From Shewanella canadensis (GTDB lineage: Bacteria > Pseudomonadota > Gammaproteobacteria > Enterobacterales > Shewanellaceae): a stretch of DNA of 64,000 bases. This document shows positions 17,651 to 27,023 of this stretch, piece after piece. Under the pieces are notes generated by a model. The model saw only the letters and a list, made by a program, of their open reading frames with translations. It searched no databases and was not told the DNA's origin. The stretch spans positions 248,001-312,000 of the forward strand of contig NZ_RXNU01000006.1 of the NCBI RefSeq assembly GCF_003966225.1. Direction: 5' to 3'. Position numbers and translations under genes: made by a program. Within the stretch, counting starts at the first letter, position 1. The number at the start of each line of letters is the position of its first letter.

Positions 17651-18700
17651 ATGAAATATTCCCGAGTATTTATCAATAGCCTGGCATATGAACTGGCACC
17701 TGAAGTGGTGTCCACTTCCGAATTAGAATCTCGATTGGCACCGCTATATAAGAAATATCGCATTCCTATGGGGCAGCTTGCCGCATTAACGGGGATCCAG
17801 GAGCGTCGGTGGTGGCCCAAAGGCCACAGACTGTCCGACGGAGCCTTGGCTGCGGCGCATAAAGCCATCAATGAAACTGGTGTTCAGGTTGGTGACCTAG
17901 GTGCCGTCATTTATACCGGTGTGTGCCGCGACCAGCATGAGCCTGCAACGGCGTGCCGTATAGCCGCCGAACTTGGCGTGTCGAAAGATACGGCAATCTA
18001 TGATATCAGTAATGCCTGTTTAGGTGTCTTGTCCGGTATCTTAGATATTGCTAACCGCATTGAGTTGGGTCAGATTAAGGCCGGTTTAGTTGTCTCTTGT
18101 GAATCGGCGCGTCATATTGTCGATATCACCATAGATAATATGCTGGCCGATCCTACCATGCAGAATTACGCTCAGTCTTTGGCAACCTTGACCGGTGGCT
18201 CAGGTGCTGTTGCGGTGCTTCTGACCGATGGTAGCTTGCCTCTTCGAGGCGAACGTCAACACCAACTACTCGGTGCTAGTCATCGTTCTGCTCCTGAACA
18301 CCACAATCTTTGTCAGTGGGGCTTACAGGAGGCGGGTGTGCATCTTTATCGCGAGTTTATGCGTACCGACGGTGTAACCTTGCTTAAAGAGGGCGTTGAA
18401 CTGGCACGTGACACCTGGAGCCACTTCTTAGATCAACGAAATTGGCTGGTTGAACAGGTCGATAAAGTGATCTGTCATCAGGTGGGAGCATCTAACCGTC
18501 GCCAAGTGCTTAATGCACTCAATATTCCTCAAGAGAAAGAGTTTCCAACCTACAAATTACTGGGCAATATGGGCACGGTTTCTCTGCCTGTTACAGCCGC
18601 GATGGCTCACGACCAAGGCTTCCTTCAGAAGGGCGATCAGGTCAGCTTCCTTGGCATTGGCAGTGGCTTAAACTGTATGATGCTTGGAATTAAGTGGTAA
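17651..18700 (+). CDS. oleA: OleA, acyl-CoA condensing thiolase of hydrocarbon synthesis
   Basis: 349 residues with a KAS III-like thiolase fold. The nucleophile is C123 in DISNACLGVLSGI. Downstream are the His region CHQVGASNRRQ and the Asn region LLGNMGTVSLP. OleA performs a non-decarboxylating head-to-head Claisen condensation of two fatty acyl-CoAs into a 2-alkyl-3-ketoacid. The motif IQERRWW near residue 47 is a family hallmark. It heads oleA-oleB-oleC-oleD, and the presence of all four genes in order fixes the assignment. Confidence 0.95.
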   Translation: MKYSRVFINSLAYELAPEVVSTSELESRLAPLYKKYRIPMGQLAALTGIQERRWWPKGHRLSDGALAAAHKAINETGVQVGDLGAVIYTGVCRDQHEPATACRIAAELGVSKDTAIYDISNACLGVLSGILDIANRIELGQIKAGLVVSCESARHIVDITIDNMLADPTMQNYAQSLATLTGGSGAVAVLLTDGSLPLRGERQHQLLGASHRSAPEHHNLCQWGLQEAGVHLYREFMRTDGVTLLKEGVELARDTWSHFLDQRNWLVEQVDKVICHQVGASNRRQVLNALNIPQEKEFPTYKLLGNMGTVSLPVTAAMAHDQGFLQKGDQVSFLGIGSGLNCMMLGIKW

Positions 18701-18863
18701 CGCCTGATCAGGGAATTTATCGCTGATCTTGACTGATAATAAGCTGCTAACTCGGTAATTAGTCTCTCACGGTTGCCGGGTTGCCCTTATTGACTCGGTG
18801 TTAGCACGCTATCATTAATGGCCCATAATCTGGCCATCAAAATAAGAATATTTAGGAAGAGTC

Positions 18864-19751
18864 ATGTTAGACACTCTGTTTCCCTTCAAGCGCAATTATT
18901 TAGACAGAAATGGCAATAAGTTACAGTACGTGAACGAAGGGCAAGGTGAGCCAGTGGTTATGGTTCATGGTAATCCCAGCTGGTCCTTCTATTACCGTAA
19001 CGTGGTTACCGCCTTGAGTGGCGCTCACCAGTGTATCGTCCCCGACCATATAGGTTGTGGCTTATCGGATAAGCCCGACGACAGTGGTTATGATTACACC
19101 CTTAAGAATCGTATTGACGATCTTGAGGCGCTGCTTGAACACTTAGATGTGAAAGATAATATCACCTTAATCGTGCATGATTGGGGCGGAATGATTGGTA
19201 TGGGCTATGCGGCTCGCTATCCTGAGCGTATCAAGCGTCTTGTCGTGCTCAATACCGGTGCCTTCCATCTTCCGGAGTCAAAACCCTTTCCTTGGCCGCT
19301 GTGGATCTGCAGAAATACGCTGTTGGGCACAGCATTGGTGCGTGGATTTAATGCATTTTCATCGATCGCATCCTATGTCGGCGTAAAACGTAAGCCGATG
19401 TCGAAAGAGGTGAGAGAAGCCTATGTCGCTCCCTTTAATTCATGGGCCAACCGTATCTCTACATTGAGGTTCGTTCAGGATATCCCACTTAAGCCTGGCG
19501 ATCGAAATTATGAGCTGGTGTCGGAAATTGCAGCCAGTCTGCCAAAATTTGCCAATGTGCCTACGCTTATCTGTTGGGGATTGAAAGATTTTGTCTTCGA
19601 TAAACACTTTCTTGAACAGTGGAAAGTAGAGATGCCTCATGCAACAGTGCATGAATTTGCCGATTGTGGGCATTATATTCTTGAAGATGCGAGTGATGAG
19701 GTGGTCGGTCATATCACTCAGTTTATGACAATTGATCCTGTCGCTGTTTAA
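18864..19751 (+). CDS. oleB: OleB, alpha/beta-hydrolase (beta-lactone decarboxylase)
   Basis: 295 residues, haloalkane-dehalogenase-like fold: oxyanion loop HGNPSWSFYYRN, nucleophile elbow VHDWGGM with D106, and catalytic His in FADCGHYILED (H270). In the ole pathway OleB converts the cis-beta-lactone made by OleC into a cis-alkene and CO2. It begins 163 bp after oleA with AGGAAGAG near the start. Homologues in other genomes can be fused to OleC; here they are separate. Confidence 0.93.
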   Translation: MLDTLFPFKRNYLDRNGNKLQYVNEGQGEPVVMVHGNPSWSFYYRNVVTALSGAHQCIVPDHIGCGLSDKPDDSGYDYTLKNRIDDLEALLEHLDVKDNITLIVHDWGGMIGMGYAARYPERIKRLVVLNTGAFHLPESKPFPWPLWICRNTLLGTALVRGFNAFSSIASYVGVKRKPMSKEVREAYVAPFNSWANRISTLRFVQDIPLKPGDRNYELVSEIAASLPKFANVPTLICWGLKDFVFDKHFLEQWKVEMPHATVHEFADCGHYILEDASDEVVGHITQFMTIDPVAV

Positions 19752-19753
19752 TA

Positions 19754-19818
19754 CTCGCAGTTATTTTTACTGCGAGAGGATAAAATACAAATAAGCGGTC
19801 AACATTGACCGCTTATTT
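19754..19818. terminator. two hairpins between oleB and oleC
   Basis: First hairpin: CTCGCAG/CTGCGAG (19754-19776). Second hairpin: 13-bp arms AAATAAGCGGTCA and TGACCGCTTATTT with loop ACAT (19789-19818), ending in U-rich sequence. The second looks like a bidirectional intrinsic terminator. It sits inside the ole cluster, so oleC-oleD may be partly uncoupled from oleAB. Confidence 0.65.
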
Positions 19819-19847
19819 ACTATTAGCAATGAGAAAGGTCATCGAAC

Positions 19848-21605
19848 ATGTCAGCCTCTTTAACTGCCAGCCACTCTTCAAAGGTGAATAACAGTGAACC
19901 CGGCGCTAATCTCTGCCGCCATCTCAATCACGCCGCTTCAGATATACCCACAGAACTTGCCGTCGCGGTACAACAAGCATCCGGTTCAATATTTTCTGCT
20001 AAAACCTTAAGTTATCAAGAACTCACCTTTGCCGAGCTCGATAATCTCAGTGATAAGCTCGCCCATGCTTTACATGCATATGGGATCAAACGTGGCATGA
20101 AAGCCGTGTTGATGGTGACGCCTAGCCTGGACTTCTTCACTCTGACCTTTGCACTCTTTAAAGCCGGGATTATTCCAATTCTTGTGGATCCGGGAATGGG
20201 CGTTAAGAATCTCAAGCAGTGCTTTATCGAGTCTCAGCCCGATGCATTTATCGCCATCCCTAAGGCGCACCTGGCCAGAAGGCTATTTTCTTGGGGAAAA
20301 GATTCGGTTAAGCATCTTGTGACTGTTGGCGGCAGTGGATTATGGGGTGGGGTGAGCCTAGATACCCTGATGGAAGGTGTCACGTCAGCTTCCTCGTTAA
20401 ACGCCTACCAGATGGCTTGGCTCGATGAAGATGAGATGGCCGCAATCTTGTTTACCAGCGGCAGTACCGGCACGCCAAAGGGCGTGGTTTATTCTCATAA
20501 GATGTTCGAAGCGCAAATAACGGCGTTAAAGAATGATTATGGTATCGCCCCCGGTGAACGGGACTTAGCGACCTTCCCATTGTTTTCTCTGTTTGGTCCG
20601 GCGCTTGGCATGGCCTCAATTGTGCCGGAAATGGATGCCAGTAAGCCCATTACCGCTAATCCGGATTATCTTTTTGCCGCGATAGAGAAATATCAATGCT
20701 CTAATATGTTCGTCAACCCGGCCTTGATTGAACGATTAGGGCAAGCGGGTGTAACACAAACGCAGACACATCAATTATCGAGTATCAAACGGGTTATCTC
20801 TGCTGGCGCGCCAGCGACTATTGCCTCGATTAAGCATTTTAGTCAGATGTTAAATGATGACGTCGAGGTGCTTAACTCCTATGGGGCAACCGAATCTCTG
20901 CCTCTGAGTAAGATGGGGAGTCAGGCACTGTTTGCTACAACGGATGTGACCGATTCTGGTGGCGGCATCTGTGTGGGAACCCCCATAGAGGGAGTCGATA
21001 TCGCGATTATCGATATCAGCGAGGCGCCGATTACACAATGGAATGAGAGTTTAAGACTAAAGCCGGGCGAAATTGGTGAGATAGTCGTAAAAGGCCCTAT
21101 GGTCAGTCGCAGCTACTACAGGCGAGACCGCGCCACCGAGCAGGCCAAGATCGTCGATGGCGGCGCCATTCGCCATCGTATGGGCGATTTAGGTTATCTC
21201 GACGATGAAGGTTATTTATGGATGTGTGGCCGTAAGGCCCACAGAGTCGATGCGAGTCAGAGTATGAAGGGAGAGCCTGCCCGATATTTCTCTATTCCCT
21301 GTGAACGGATTTTTAATACTCATCCGCAGGTGAAACGTTCGGCGTTAGTGGGGATCGAAGTCAAAGATCAATCGGGTGCCTCTGAAGTTGTGCCTCTACT
21401 TTGTTTAGAGTTAAACAAGTCACTGTCATGCTCTCTCGGTGCAGGATTTTATGCAGAGCTCAATGCTATTGCCGAAAAGCATGCGCAGACTCACGGGATT
21501 AAGCGTTTCCTGATCCACCCTGAATTTCCTGTGGATATTCGCCATAATGCAAAAATTTTCCGTGAGAAACTGGCCGTTTGGGCTCAAAAAAATCATAAGG
21601 AATAG
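19848..21605 (+). CDS. oleC: OleC, ATP-dependent beta-lactone synthetase
   Basis: 585 residues of the acyl-AMP ligase (ANL) superfamily: P-loop [10 protein letters not shown] (203-212), A5 motif [11 protein letters not shown]7/A8 region [19 protein letters not shown]. OleC uses ATP to close a 2-alkyl-3-hydroxyacid into a beta-lactone. The final lysine region of canonical ligases is replaced by FREKLAVW. Only 5 bp separate it from oleD, so they are translated from one message. Confidence 0.94.
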   Translation: MSASLTASHSSKVNNSEPGANLCRHLNHAASDIPTELAVAVQQASGSIFSAKTLSYQELTFAELDNLSDKLAHALHAYGIKRGMKAVLMVTPSLDFFTLTFALFKAGIIPILVDPGMGVKNLKQCFIESQPDAFIAIPKAHLARRLFSWGKDSVKHLVTVGGSGLWGGVSLDTLMEGVTSASSLNAYQMAWLDEDEMAAILFTSGSTGTPKGVVYSHKMFEAQITALKNDYGIAPGERDLATFPLFSLFGPALGMASIVPEMDASKPITANPDYLFAAIEKYQCSNMFVNPALIERLGQAGVTQTQTHQLSSIKRVISAGAPATIASIKHFSQMLNDDVEVLNSYGATESLPLSKMGSQALFATTDVTDSGGGICVGTPIEGVDIAIIDISEAPITQWNESLRLKPGEIGEIVVKGPMVSRSYYRRDRATEQAKIVDGGAIRHRMGDLGYLDDEGYLWMCGRKAHRVDASQSMKGEPARYFSIPCERIFNTHPQVKRSALVGIEVKDQSGASEVVPLLCLELNKSLSCSLGAGFYAELNAIAEKHAQTHGIKRFLIHPEFPVDIRHNAKIFREKLAVWAQKNHKE

Positions 21606-21610
21606 TTAAG

Positions 21611-22708
21611 ATGTCAGCCAGCAATCTCTCTGCCGCTAACAGGCAAGTGGCTCTCGAGCACTATCATATTGATGAGCAAAAGGCGCTCAAAAAGTTAAGT
21701 GGTCAGGTTAAGCGGGCGTTTGTCACCGGGGCCGGCGGTTTTTTGGGAAAGGCCATCTGCCAGCGTTTGATCGCGGCAGGCGTTGAGGTTACCGGCTTTG
21801 CCCGTGGCGCCTATCCGGAGCTTTGTGCCATGGGCATTAATATGATCCAGGGGGATATCAGCGATAACCTTGCTGTAATCGATGCAATGAAGGGCTGTGA
21901 TCTGGTGTTTCATGTCGCGTCTAAAGCCGGGGTGTGGGGCAGTAAGCAAAGCTACTTCTCACCCAATGTCGATGGTGCAGCCAATATCATTAACGCCTGT
22001 AAGCGGCTCAATATCGGATATCTGGTCTATACCAGTACCCCCAGCGTTACCTTTGCCGGTGTCGATGAGGCGGGAATCGATGAAGCGGCGCCCTATGCCG
22101 ATAAGTATCTCAACTATTATGGTGAGTCGAAGGCGATTGCCGAGCAGATGGTGCTCGATGCCAATGGCTCTGGTTTGAAAACGGTCTCTTTAAGACCACA
22201 TCTGATCTGGGGACCCGAAGATCCGCACTTAGTGCCCCGCGTCATCGAACGCGCCCGTGCCGGACGACTCAAGTTGGTGGGCCGTGAAGATAAACTGGTC
22301 GATACTATCTATGTCGGCAACGCCGCTTATGCCCATATTCTTGCTGCGATAAATCTGACTGAAAAGTCATCCTCTGCGGCGGGCAGAGCCTACTTCTTAA
22401 GTAACGATGAGCCCATTACTATGGCCGCCATGCTCAATAAAATATTGGCCTGTGTCGATCTTCCTGAAGTCGATAAGCGAGTACCCGCTAACCTGGCGTA
22501 CGCTGTCGGCGTGATCCTTGAAACGATTTATGGCGTACTTGGCAAAACAGAAGAACCCTTGATGACACGCTTTGTCGCAAGGCAGCTCTCTACCTGTCAC
22601 TATTTCGATATTTCGTCGGCGAAGCGAGACCTGGGTTATTCGCCCTTAGTGAGTATTGACCAAGGCATGGTGAAACTGAGAGAGTACCTAGAAGCCAATC
22701 CAGTTTGA
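21611..22708 (+). CDS. oleD: OleD, NAD(P)H-dependent 2-alkyl-3-oxoalkanoate reductase
   Basis: 365 residues, extended short-chain dehydrogenase. The nucleotide-binding GAGGFLG is at 40-46; the catalytic YxxxK is Y170-G-E-S-K174, with the preceding TSTPSV strand supplying the Ser/Thr. OleD reduces the OleA product to the 2-alkyl-3-hydroxyacid that OleC lactonises. It closes the ole cluster. Confidence 0.94.
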   Translation: MSASNLSAANRQVALEHYHIDEQKALKKLSGQVKRAFVTGAGGFLGKAICQRLIAAGVEVTGFARGAYPELCAMGINMIQGDISDNLAVIDAMKGCDLVFHVASKAGVWGSKQSYFSPNVDGAANIINACKRLNIGYLVYTSTPSVTFAGVDEAGIDEAAPYADKYLNYYGESKAIAEQMVLDANGSGLKTVSLRPHLIWGPEDPHLVPRVIERARAGRLKLVGREDKLVDTIYVGNAAYAHILAAINLTEKSSSAAGRAYFLSNDEPITMAAMLNKILACVDLPEVDKRVPANLAYAVGVILETIYGVLGKTEEPLMTRFVARQLSTCHYFDISSAKRDLGYSPLVSIDQGMVKLREYLEANPV

Positions 22709-22737
22709 TACAGGCTGTGGTGAAGTGCGCTGCACTG

Positions 22738-22817
22738 TGACTCTAAATATGTATGACTTTAGTTGAGCGTGACTATAGCTAAGCGCGGCCTTAGTTAAGA
22801 ATAGCCTTAGTGATCCC
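22738..22817 (+). repeat. degenerate 16-bp tandem repeat after oleD
   Basis: Five consecutive 16-bp units of the form TGACTTTAGTTGAGCG, TGACTATAGCTAAGCG, CGGCCTTAGTTAAGAA and so on, the outer ones being more diverged. It is located between the oleD stop and the next gene. Confidence 0.6.
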
Positions 22818-22862
22818 GTAAAAGTAAGTACTAACATTCAACATCTAACTTTCAGGGAGTGA

Positions 22863-23315
22863 ATGATGCAAAATCCCATCGGCGATAAGCTGCTTGTAAG
22901 AACGGCCAGTTGTAATTGTGGGCAGTTATCTCTTACTACCACAGGTGAGCCCAAACGAGTCTCTGTATGCCACTGCACTGCATGTCAGAAACGTACCGGC
23001 AGTGCCTTTGGCGTTCAAGTTAGATTTCCTGCAGAAAGTATCGGTTTTACCGGACTGAATAAAAGCTATCACCGAACCGGTGACACTGGCTCGTCGATCT
23101 GTTTTCATTTTTGCCCCGACTGTGGTGGAACCTTGTGGTTCATTCTCGATGGCTCGCCCAGCGATGTGGTGATCCCTATGGGGAACTTTGCCGATGAGCA
23201 GGCTTTTCTCGAGGAGCTGTCGAGTCAAAAGTTACCGCCCCCTAAGATCGCTATCTATGAGGAGCGTGCACAACCTTGGGTCATACTCGAGGGGATAGAG
23301 GAGAGATATGACTGA
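22863..23315 (+). CDS. GFA/CENP-V family zinc protein
   Basis: 150 residues. The zinc ligands of the GFA fold are C17-x-C19 (CNC), C36-x-C38-x2-C41 (CHCTAC) and C84-x2-C87 (CPDCGG). The name comes from glutathione-dependent formaldehyde-activating enzyme, but most family members have no proven activity. AGGGAGTG precedes the start. No formaldehyde genes are adjacent. Confidence 0.85.
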   Translation: MMQNPIGDKLLVRTASCNCGQLSLTTTGEPKRVSVCHCTACQKRTGSAFGVQVRFPAESIGFTGLNKSYHRTGDTGSSICFHFCPDCGGTLWFILDGSPSDVVIPMGNFADEQAFLEELSSQKLPPPKIAIYEERAQPWVILEGIEERYD

Positions 23316-23474
23316 ATAGCTATTTCCCGCACCTCATCGTGACCTCAATACTTTTCAGTTCATCTCTGGTGTCGGAGCCCAGCAAAGCGGCTTTGGTTAT
23401 CATGGCTCTCCCGATGGTTATCGCAAATTCAGCCAGATACGAGTCATCAGTAAAGCGATTGACTAAAAAAATGG

Positions 23475-24323
23475 TTAAAGCTCAGGCCTGAGCCTCTGTG
23501 GTAGCTCAAACTCATTCTCTTCGCCGGTTATAGGGCAAGGAAACTTAAGGTAACAAGAGGTCAGTTGTAGGTTTACCTCTGACTCATCGGCAATGCCGTG
23601 CTGGCGGTCTCCGACTACGGGGTAACCAATCGACGCCATATGAATACGGATCTGATGCTTTCGCCCCGATTCAATCTTTACCTGCACGAGTGAACGGTTT
23701 TGTTCGCTATTATATTTGAGAAGCTTTGCATGTGAACGGGCTGGCTTGCCATCGACTTCACTATCGATAGTCACCAATCCATCGACGCCATAATTTGAAA
23801 AGTGCCCCTCAACGATGACCTGATAATATTTATCTAATAGCCTGAGTTCAAACAACTTGGCTAATGCTGCCGTTGTTTTCTTGCTGTGACCGATAAGCAC
23901 TAACCCTGTGGCGGCCCGGTCTAATCGGTGAATAATAAAAGCGGGACGGTCCGGGGTTAAATGGGTCTCGGCGTAACGGTTAATCGTCGTATGATCGCCC
24001 CATTTTGAACCCTGACACAGCATGCCGTAGGGTTTATACCAGAGGCTGTACTGTCCTTCGTCAGCAATAAGCTCCGCGTCAGCAACTTCATGCTCAAGTA
24101 CGTCTTGGTTATAGTAGAGATGGAGTTCATCACCTATTTTCAGCGCTCTCTTGGCGCGGCGTAGTCTTTGAGTGTGCTTGCCACGCGTTAACCAGACGGC
24201 CCCCTTATTCATAGCCTGTTTGATTAACTGTTTCGATAAGCCGGATTCCAGTGCCAATAACGCTGCGGCGTCCGACACTAACGAGGTCACTTTAATATGG
24301 CTTTCTATTTGGTTTTTGCTCAT
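23475..24323 (-). CDS. RluA-family RNA pseudouridine synthase
   Basis: 282 residues from the ATG at 23475-24323's upper end; a TTG three codons upstream is possible. The RluA catalytic motif HRLDRAATG (near residue 130) supplies the Asp. An S4-like basic N-terminal segment (GAVWLTRGKHTQRLRRAKRALKIGDELH) precedes it, and the KHQIRIHMASIGYPVVGD motif follows. It isomerises uridine in rRNA or tRNA. The exact target cannot be assigned from sequence. Confidence 0.9.
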   Translation of the reverse strand: MSKNQIESHIKVTSLVSDAAALLALESGLSKQLIKQAMNKGAVWLTRGKHTQRLRRAKRALKIGDELHLYYNQDVLEHEVADAELIADEGQYSLWYKPYGMLCQGSKWGDHTTINRYAETHLTPDRPAFIIHRLDRAATGLVLIGHSKKTTAALAKLFELRLLDKYYQVIVEGHFSNYGVDGLVTIDSEVDGKPARSHAKLLKYNSEQNRSLVQVKIESGRKHQIRIHMASIGYPVVGDRQHGIADESEVNLQLTSCYLKFPCPITGEENEFELPQRLRPEL

Positions 24324-24390
24324 TGATAACAATCTGTGCTGCTGAGGGACGACCGCATTTTACATTATTTAATGCAATTGGTATTAAATA

Positions 24391-24717
24391 TCAGTGCAGC
24401 GAGGGGGTATTCATATTAATCAGCGATACACCGATAATGATTAATACCATACCAAAGATCGTATCCAGATTTGGCATGTTGCCCTGCATTGCACCAATCA
24501 GAGCGATCAACACTATGCCCGCGCCACACCAGATTGCATAGGCAACGGCCGTAGGGATATTGGTAGTGGCAAGGGATAGAAAATAAAAAGCACTCGCATA
24601 ACCAATTCCACAAGCTAACGAGGGCAAAATACGAGTAAATCCCATGGTTATGGGGAGCAAGGTGGTTGCTATGACCTCGGAGATAATAGCGATAGCCAGA
24701 TATAAATAGCTGTTCAT
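24391..24717 (-). CDS. small multidrug resistance (SMR) transporter
   Basis: 108 residues from the ATG at 24717, chosen because it places the essential membrane glutamate at position 14 (MNSYLYLAIAIISEV), as in EmrE, and because AAGGA lies seven bases ahead. Four TM helices. Signatures include AYAIWCGAG, matching the A-Y-A-x-W-x-G motif of TM3. It exports cations by proton antiport; EmrE, MdtI/J and Gdx types differ in substrate and I cannot separate them safely, although the W in AYAIW and E14 fit the drug-exporter group. It is preceded by an attenuator-like hairpin. Confidence 0.9.
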   Translation of the reverse strand: MNSYLYLAIAIISEVIATTLLPITMGFTRILPSLACGIGYASAFYFLSLATTNIPTAVAYAIWCGAGIVLIALIGAMQGNMPNLDTIFGMVLIIIGVSLINMNTPSLH

Positions 24718-24751
24718 CATGTGTTCCTTCAATGTGGGTAGGTCACTAATG

Positions 24752-24784
24752 CGATAAAAAATGGCCCTACTGGAAGATAGGGCC
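24752..24784 (-). promoter_or_regulatory. intrinsic-terminator-type attenuator before the SMR gene
   Basis: On the minus strand GGCCCTA, an eight-base loop and TAGGGCC (24762-24783) are followed directly by ATTTTTTATC. It lies about 45 nt upstream of the SMR start codon and on the same strand, so it would stop transcription before the gene unless antitermination occurs. An in-frame reading of 73 codons (24729-24950) runs through it and contains four consecutive Leu codons just ahead of the stem. Confidence 0.65.
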
Positions 24785-24950
24785 GAAAAAACACTAAGTA
24801 GATAAAAAGGAGAAGCAGGTTAAAACGATTTATCACTTCTGTTACTCGCCGGACGATGATGAGATCCGCAAGAGTGAAAAGTGAAAACCGGATTAAATCC
24901 TGTTTGACTTCGAGAGCCATTTTGCCTGCCATCTGTTTACCAATCATCAT

Positions 24951-25228
24951 TAAGACAATTTATGAAGCTTGATAATCATGGATGTCTGATATAGGTCATA
25001 TTAGCGCTTTAAAATTAATTCTTGAATTAACCCTATTTTGTCAATGTCGCTTAATGTACGGAACTTGGGGGCGATTTTGGGGGAGGGGTGGGCATTCATT
25101 CAGATCATTTCCTATATTTAATGCAAATATGCTTGTCCTCATTCTTGGTCAGGTTTAATCTAAATAGAAATCATTTCCAATATCGCAAAGTAAGCGACGA
25201 TGCTCTTGGATAATAGCTGGAGTGCAAT
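24951..25228. other. divergent promoter region between SMR leader and pgm
   Basis: About 280 bp, AT-rich. It must hold promoters for both directions. I see no operator that I can name. Confidence 0.35.
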
Positions 25229-26977
25229 ATGGATACACAATTAAAGTTTAAGGTTAATCATTGGCTCGAAAATGATCCCGATCCCCGCACTAAGCAAGAG
25301 CTTCAAGGCTTAATCGATGCCAATGATGAAACCGAGCTGAAGCAACGCTTCTCGGGGCGGTTACTGTTTGGTACCGCGGGTCTGAGGGGCGTTGTCGGTG
25401 CTGGTCCGATGCGAATGAACCGCTTGGTCGTACAGCAGACCTCGGCTGGTCTTGGCTTATACCTTAAGCATCAGACTCGAGATGTCGAAACCCGCGGAGT
25501 CGTCATCGGTTATGACGGGCGACATGACTCTAAACAGTTTGCCTATGATGCCGCAGCCGTTTTAACGGCAATGGGCATTAAGATTTATTTGACCTCTGAA
25601 GTTGCGGCCACCCCCCTCGTCGCTTTCGGCGTGATTCATTTTGGCGCCGCGGCGGGGATTGTGGTGACCGCCAGTCATAACCCGCCTCAATACAATGGTT
25701 ATAAGGTGTATTGGGGCAACGGGGCGCAGATCATCCCGCCTCACGACAGTGGTATCGCGGCTTGTATCGACAGGGCGGCCACTCAAGCCATTGTCATGCA
25801 GGAGTTAGAAAAAGCGATAGCCGATAATAGCTTAACTATGCTCGAGGCTGATTTTTATGAAGCTTACCGTCAGGGGGTAAGAACAGCCGAAATTTTACAG
25901 AATCATACTCGTCCGGAATTGGTCAGCCTCTCATATACGGCTATGCATGGCGTAGGTGCAAAGATGGCGGAAACAGTGCTCAAGGATGCGGGGGTGACCC
26001 AAGTGTATTCGGTTGCGACGCAGCGTGAACCCGATGGTGACTTCCCTACGGTCAAGTTCCCGAACCCTGAAGAGAAAGGGGCGATGGATAGGGTGATAGC
26101 CGAGGCAAAAAAACATAACACCCTATTGGCGTGTGCCAATGACCCCGATGCCGATCGCTTTGCCGTCGCCGTACGCAAGGGCGAATACGAGAGCAAAGGA
26201 GAGACTGGAACGGGAGAGTACCAGATGTTAACCGGCGATCAGGTCGGTGTGTTACTCGGCCATTACCTGCTTACTCATGCAGCCAAAAATCAAAGATTGA
26301 CCTGCACGACTATCGTCTCATCGAGTCTGTTATCCAAAGTTGCCGCGAGTCTCAATGCGACCTGTCGTACAACATTAACAGGGTTCAAATGGCTCACTAA
26401 TGTAGGCATGAGTGAGCAGACCGATGACAATCGTTTCCTGTTTGCCTATGAAGAGGCCTTGGGTTATACAGTTGGCTCTATGGTATGGGATAAAGATGGC
26501 TTATCCACATTAGTGGCTTTTGCTCAACTGACCGCCGAACTTGCCAGTAGGGGACAAACTATTTGGGATAGGTTGGATGAGATATACCGTGAGCACGGTT
26601 TTCATCTTAATGCTCAGGTGAGCATTGCTCTAAAACCTGAAACGCCTAATATCGGCGCCTATCTGCGTGACAACCCGCCATCGTCGATAGCAGGTAAAAA
26701 GGTGCTGGTAAGCGATGATATTAGCTTGGGTCTGCGCCGGTTCGAGGATGGTCGCACCGAATCTATTGCCTTGCCAGCCAGCGATGTGCTCATTTATCAA
26801 CTGGAGGGAGGAGCACGGGTTATTGTCAGGCCCTCGGGTACCGAGCCTAAGATTAAGTGTTACTACGAAGTGGTGGAAACGATGACATCTACTGACTGTC
26901 TAACTAGTGTTCAGGCCAGGGCGCAAGCGGTGATGGATGAATTTATCTCTGCTCATCAACAGTCGTTACCTAAATAA
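25229..26977 (+). CDS. phosphohexomutase (phosphoglucomutase/phosphomannomutase, PgcA type)
   Basis: 582 residues. Catalytic phosphoserine S149 in TASHNPPQYNGYK; metal loop DPDADR (305-310); sugar-binding EEALGY; phosphate-binding RPSGTEPKIKCYYE near the C-terminus. All four alpha-D-phosphohexomutase domains are present. The length and the YNGYKVYWGNGAQIIPP segment match the long PgcA/Pgm2-like branch rather than E. coli Pgm. It interconverts glucose-1-P and glucose-6-P (or the mannose pair). GGAG precedes the start. Confidence 0.9.
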   Translation: MDTQLKFKVNHWLENDPDPRTKQELQGLIDANDETELKQRFSGRLLFGTAGLRGVVGAGPMRMNRLVVQQTSAGLGLYLKHQTRDVETRGVVIGYDGRHDSKQFAYDAAAVLTAMGIKIYLTSEVAATPLVAFGVIHFGAAAGIVVTASHNPPQYNGYKVYWGNGAQIIPPHDSGIAACIDRAATQAIVMQELEKAIADNSLTMLEADFYEAYRQGVRTAEILQNHTRPELVSLSYTAMHGVGAKMAETVLKDAGVTQVYSVATQREPDGDFPTVKFPNPEEKGAMDRVIAEAKKHNTLLACANDPDADRFAVAVRKGEYESKGETGTGEYQMLTGDQVGVLLGHYLLTHAAKNQRLTCTTIVSSSLLSKVAASLNATCRTTLTGFKWLTNVGMSEQTDDNRFLFAYEEALGYTVGSMVWDKDGLSTLVAFAQLTAELASRGQTIWDRLDEIYREHGFHLNAQVSIALKPETPNIGAYLRDNPPSSIAGKKVLVSDDISLGLRRFEDGRTESIALPASDVLIYQLEGGARVIVRPSGTEPKIKCYYEVVETMTSTDCLTSVQARAQAVMDEFISAHQQSLPK

Positions 26978-26989
26978 TAGCTTAGCTAT

Positions 26990-27023
26990 CTGAGCCCCGA
27001 TTTGTTAAACCATCGGTGCTCAG
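26990..27023. terminator. bidirectional hairpin between convergent pgm and cdaR-like genes
   Basis: Arms CTGAGCCCCGAT and ATCGGTGCTCAG with one mismatch around a ten-base loop. It overlaps the last codon and stop of the minus-strand gene. There is no long U-run. Confidence 0.45.

Noticed and set aside
24721..24960. Guanidine riboswitch (ykkC or mini-ykkC) ahead of the SMR gene
   Set aside because: I could not find the paired ACGR hairpin loops or the ykkC core; only the terminator stem is clear.
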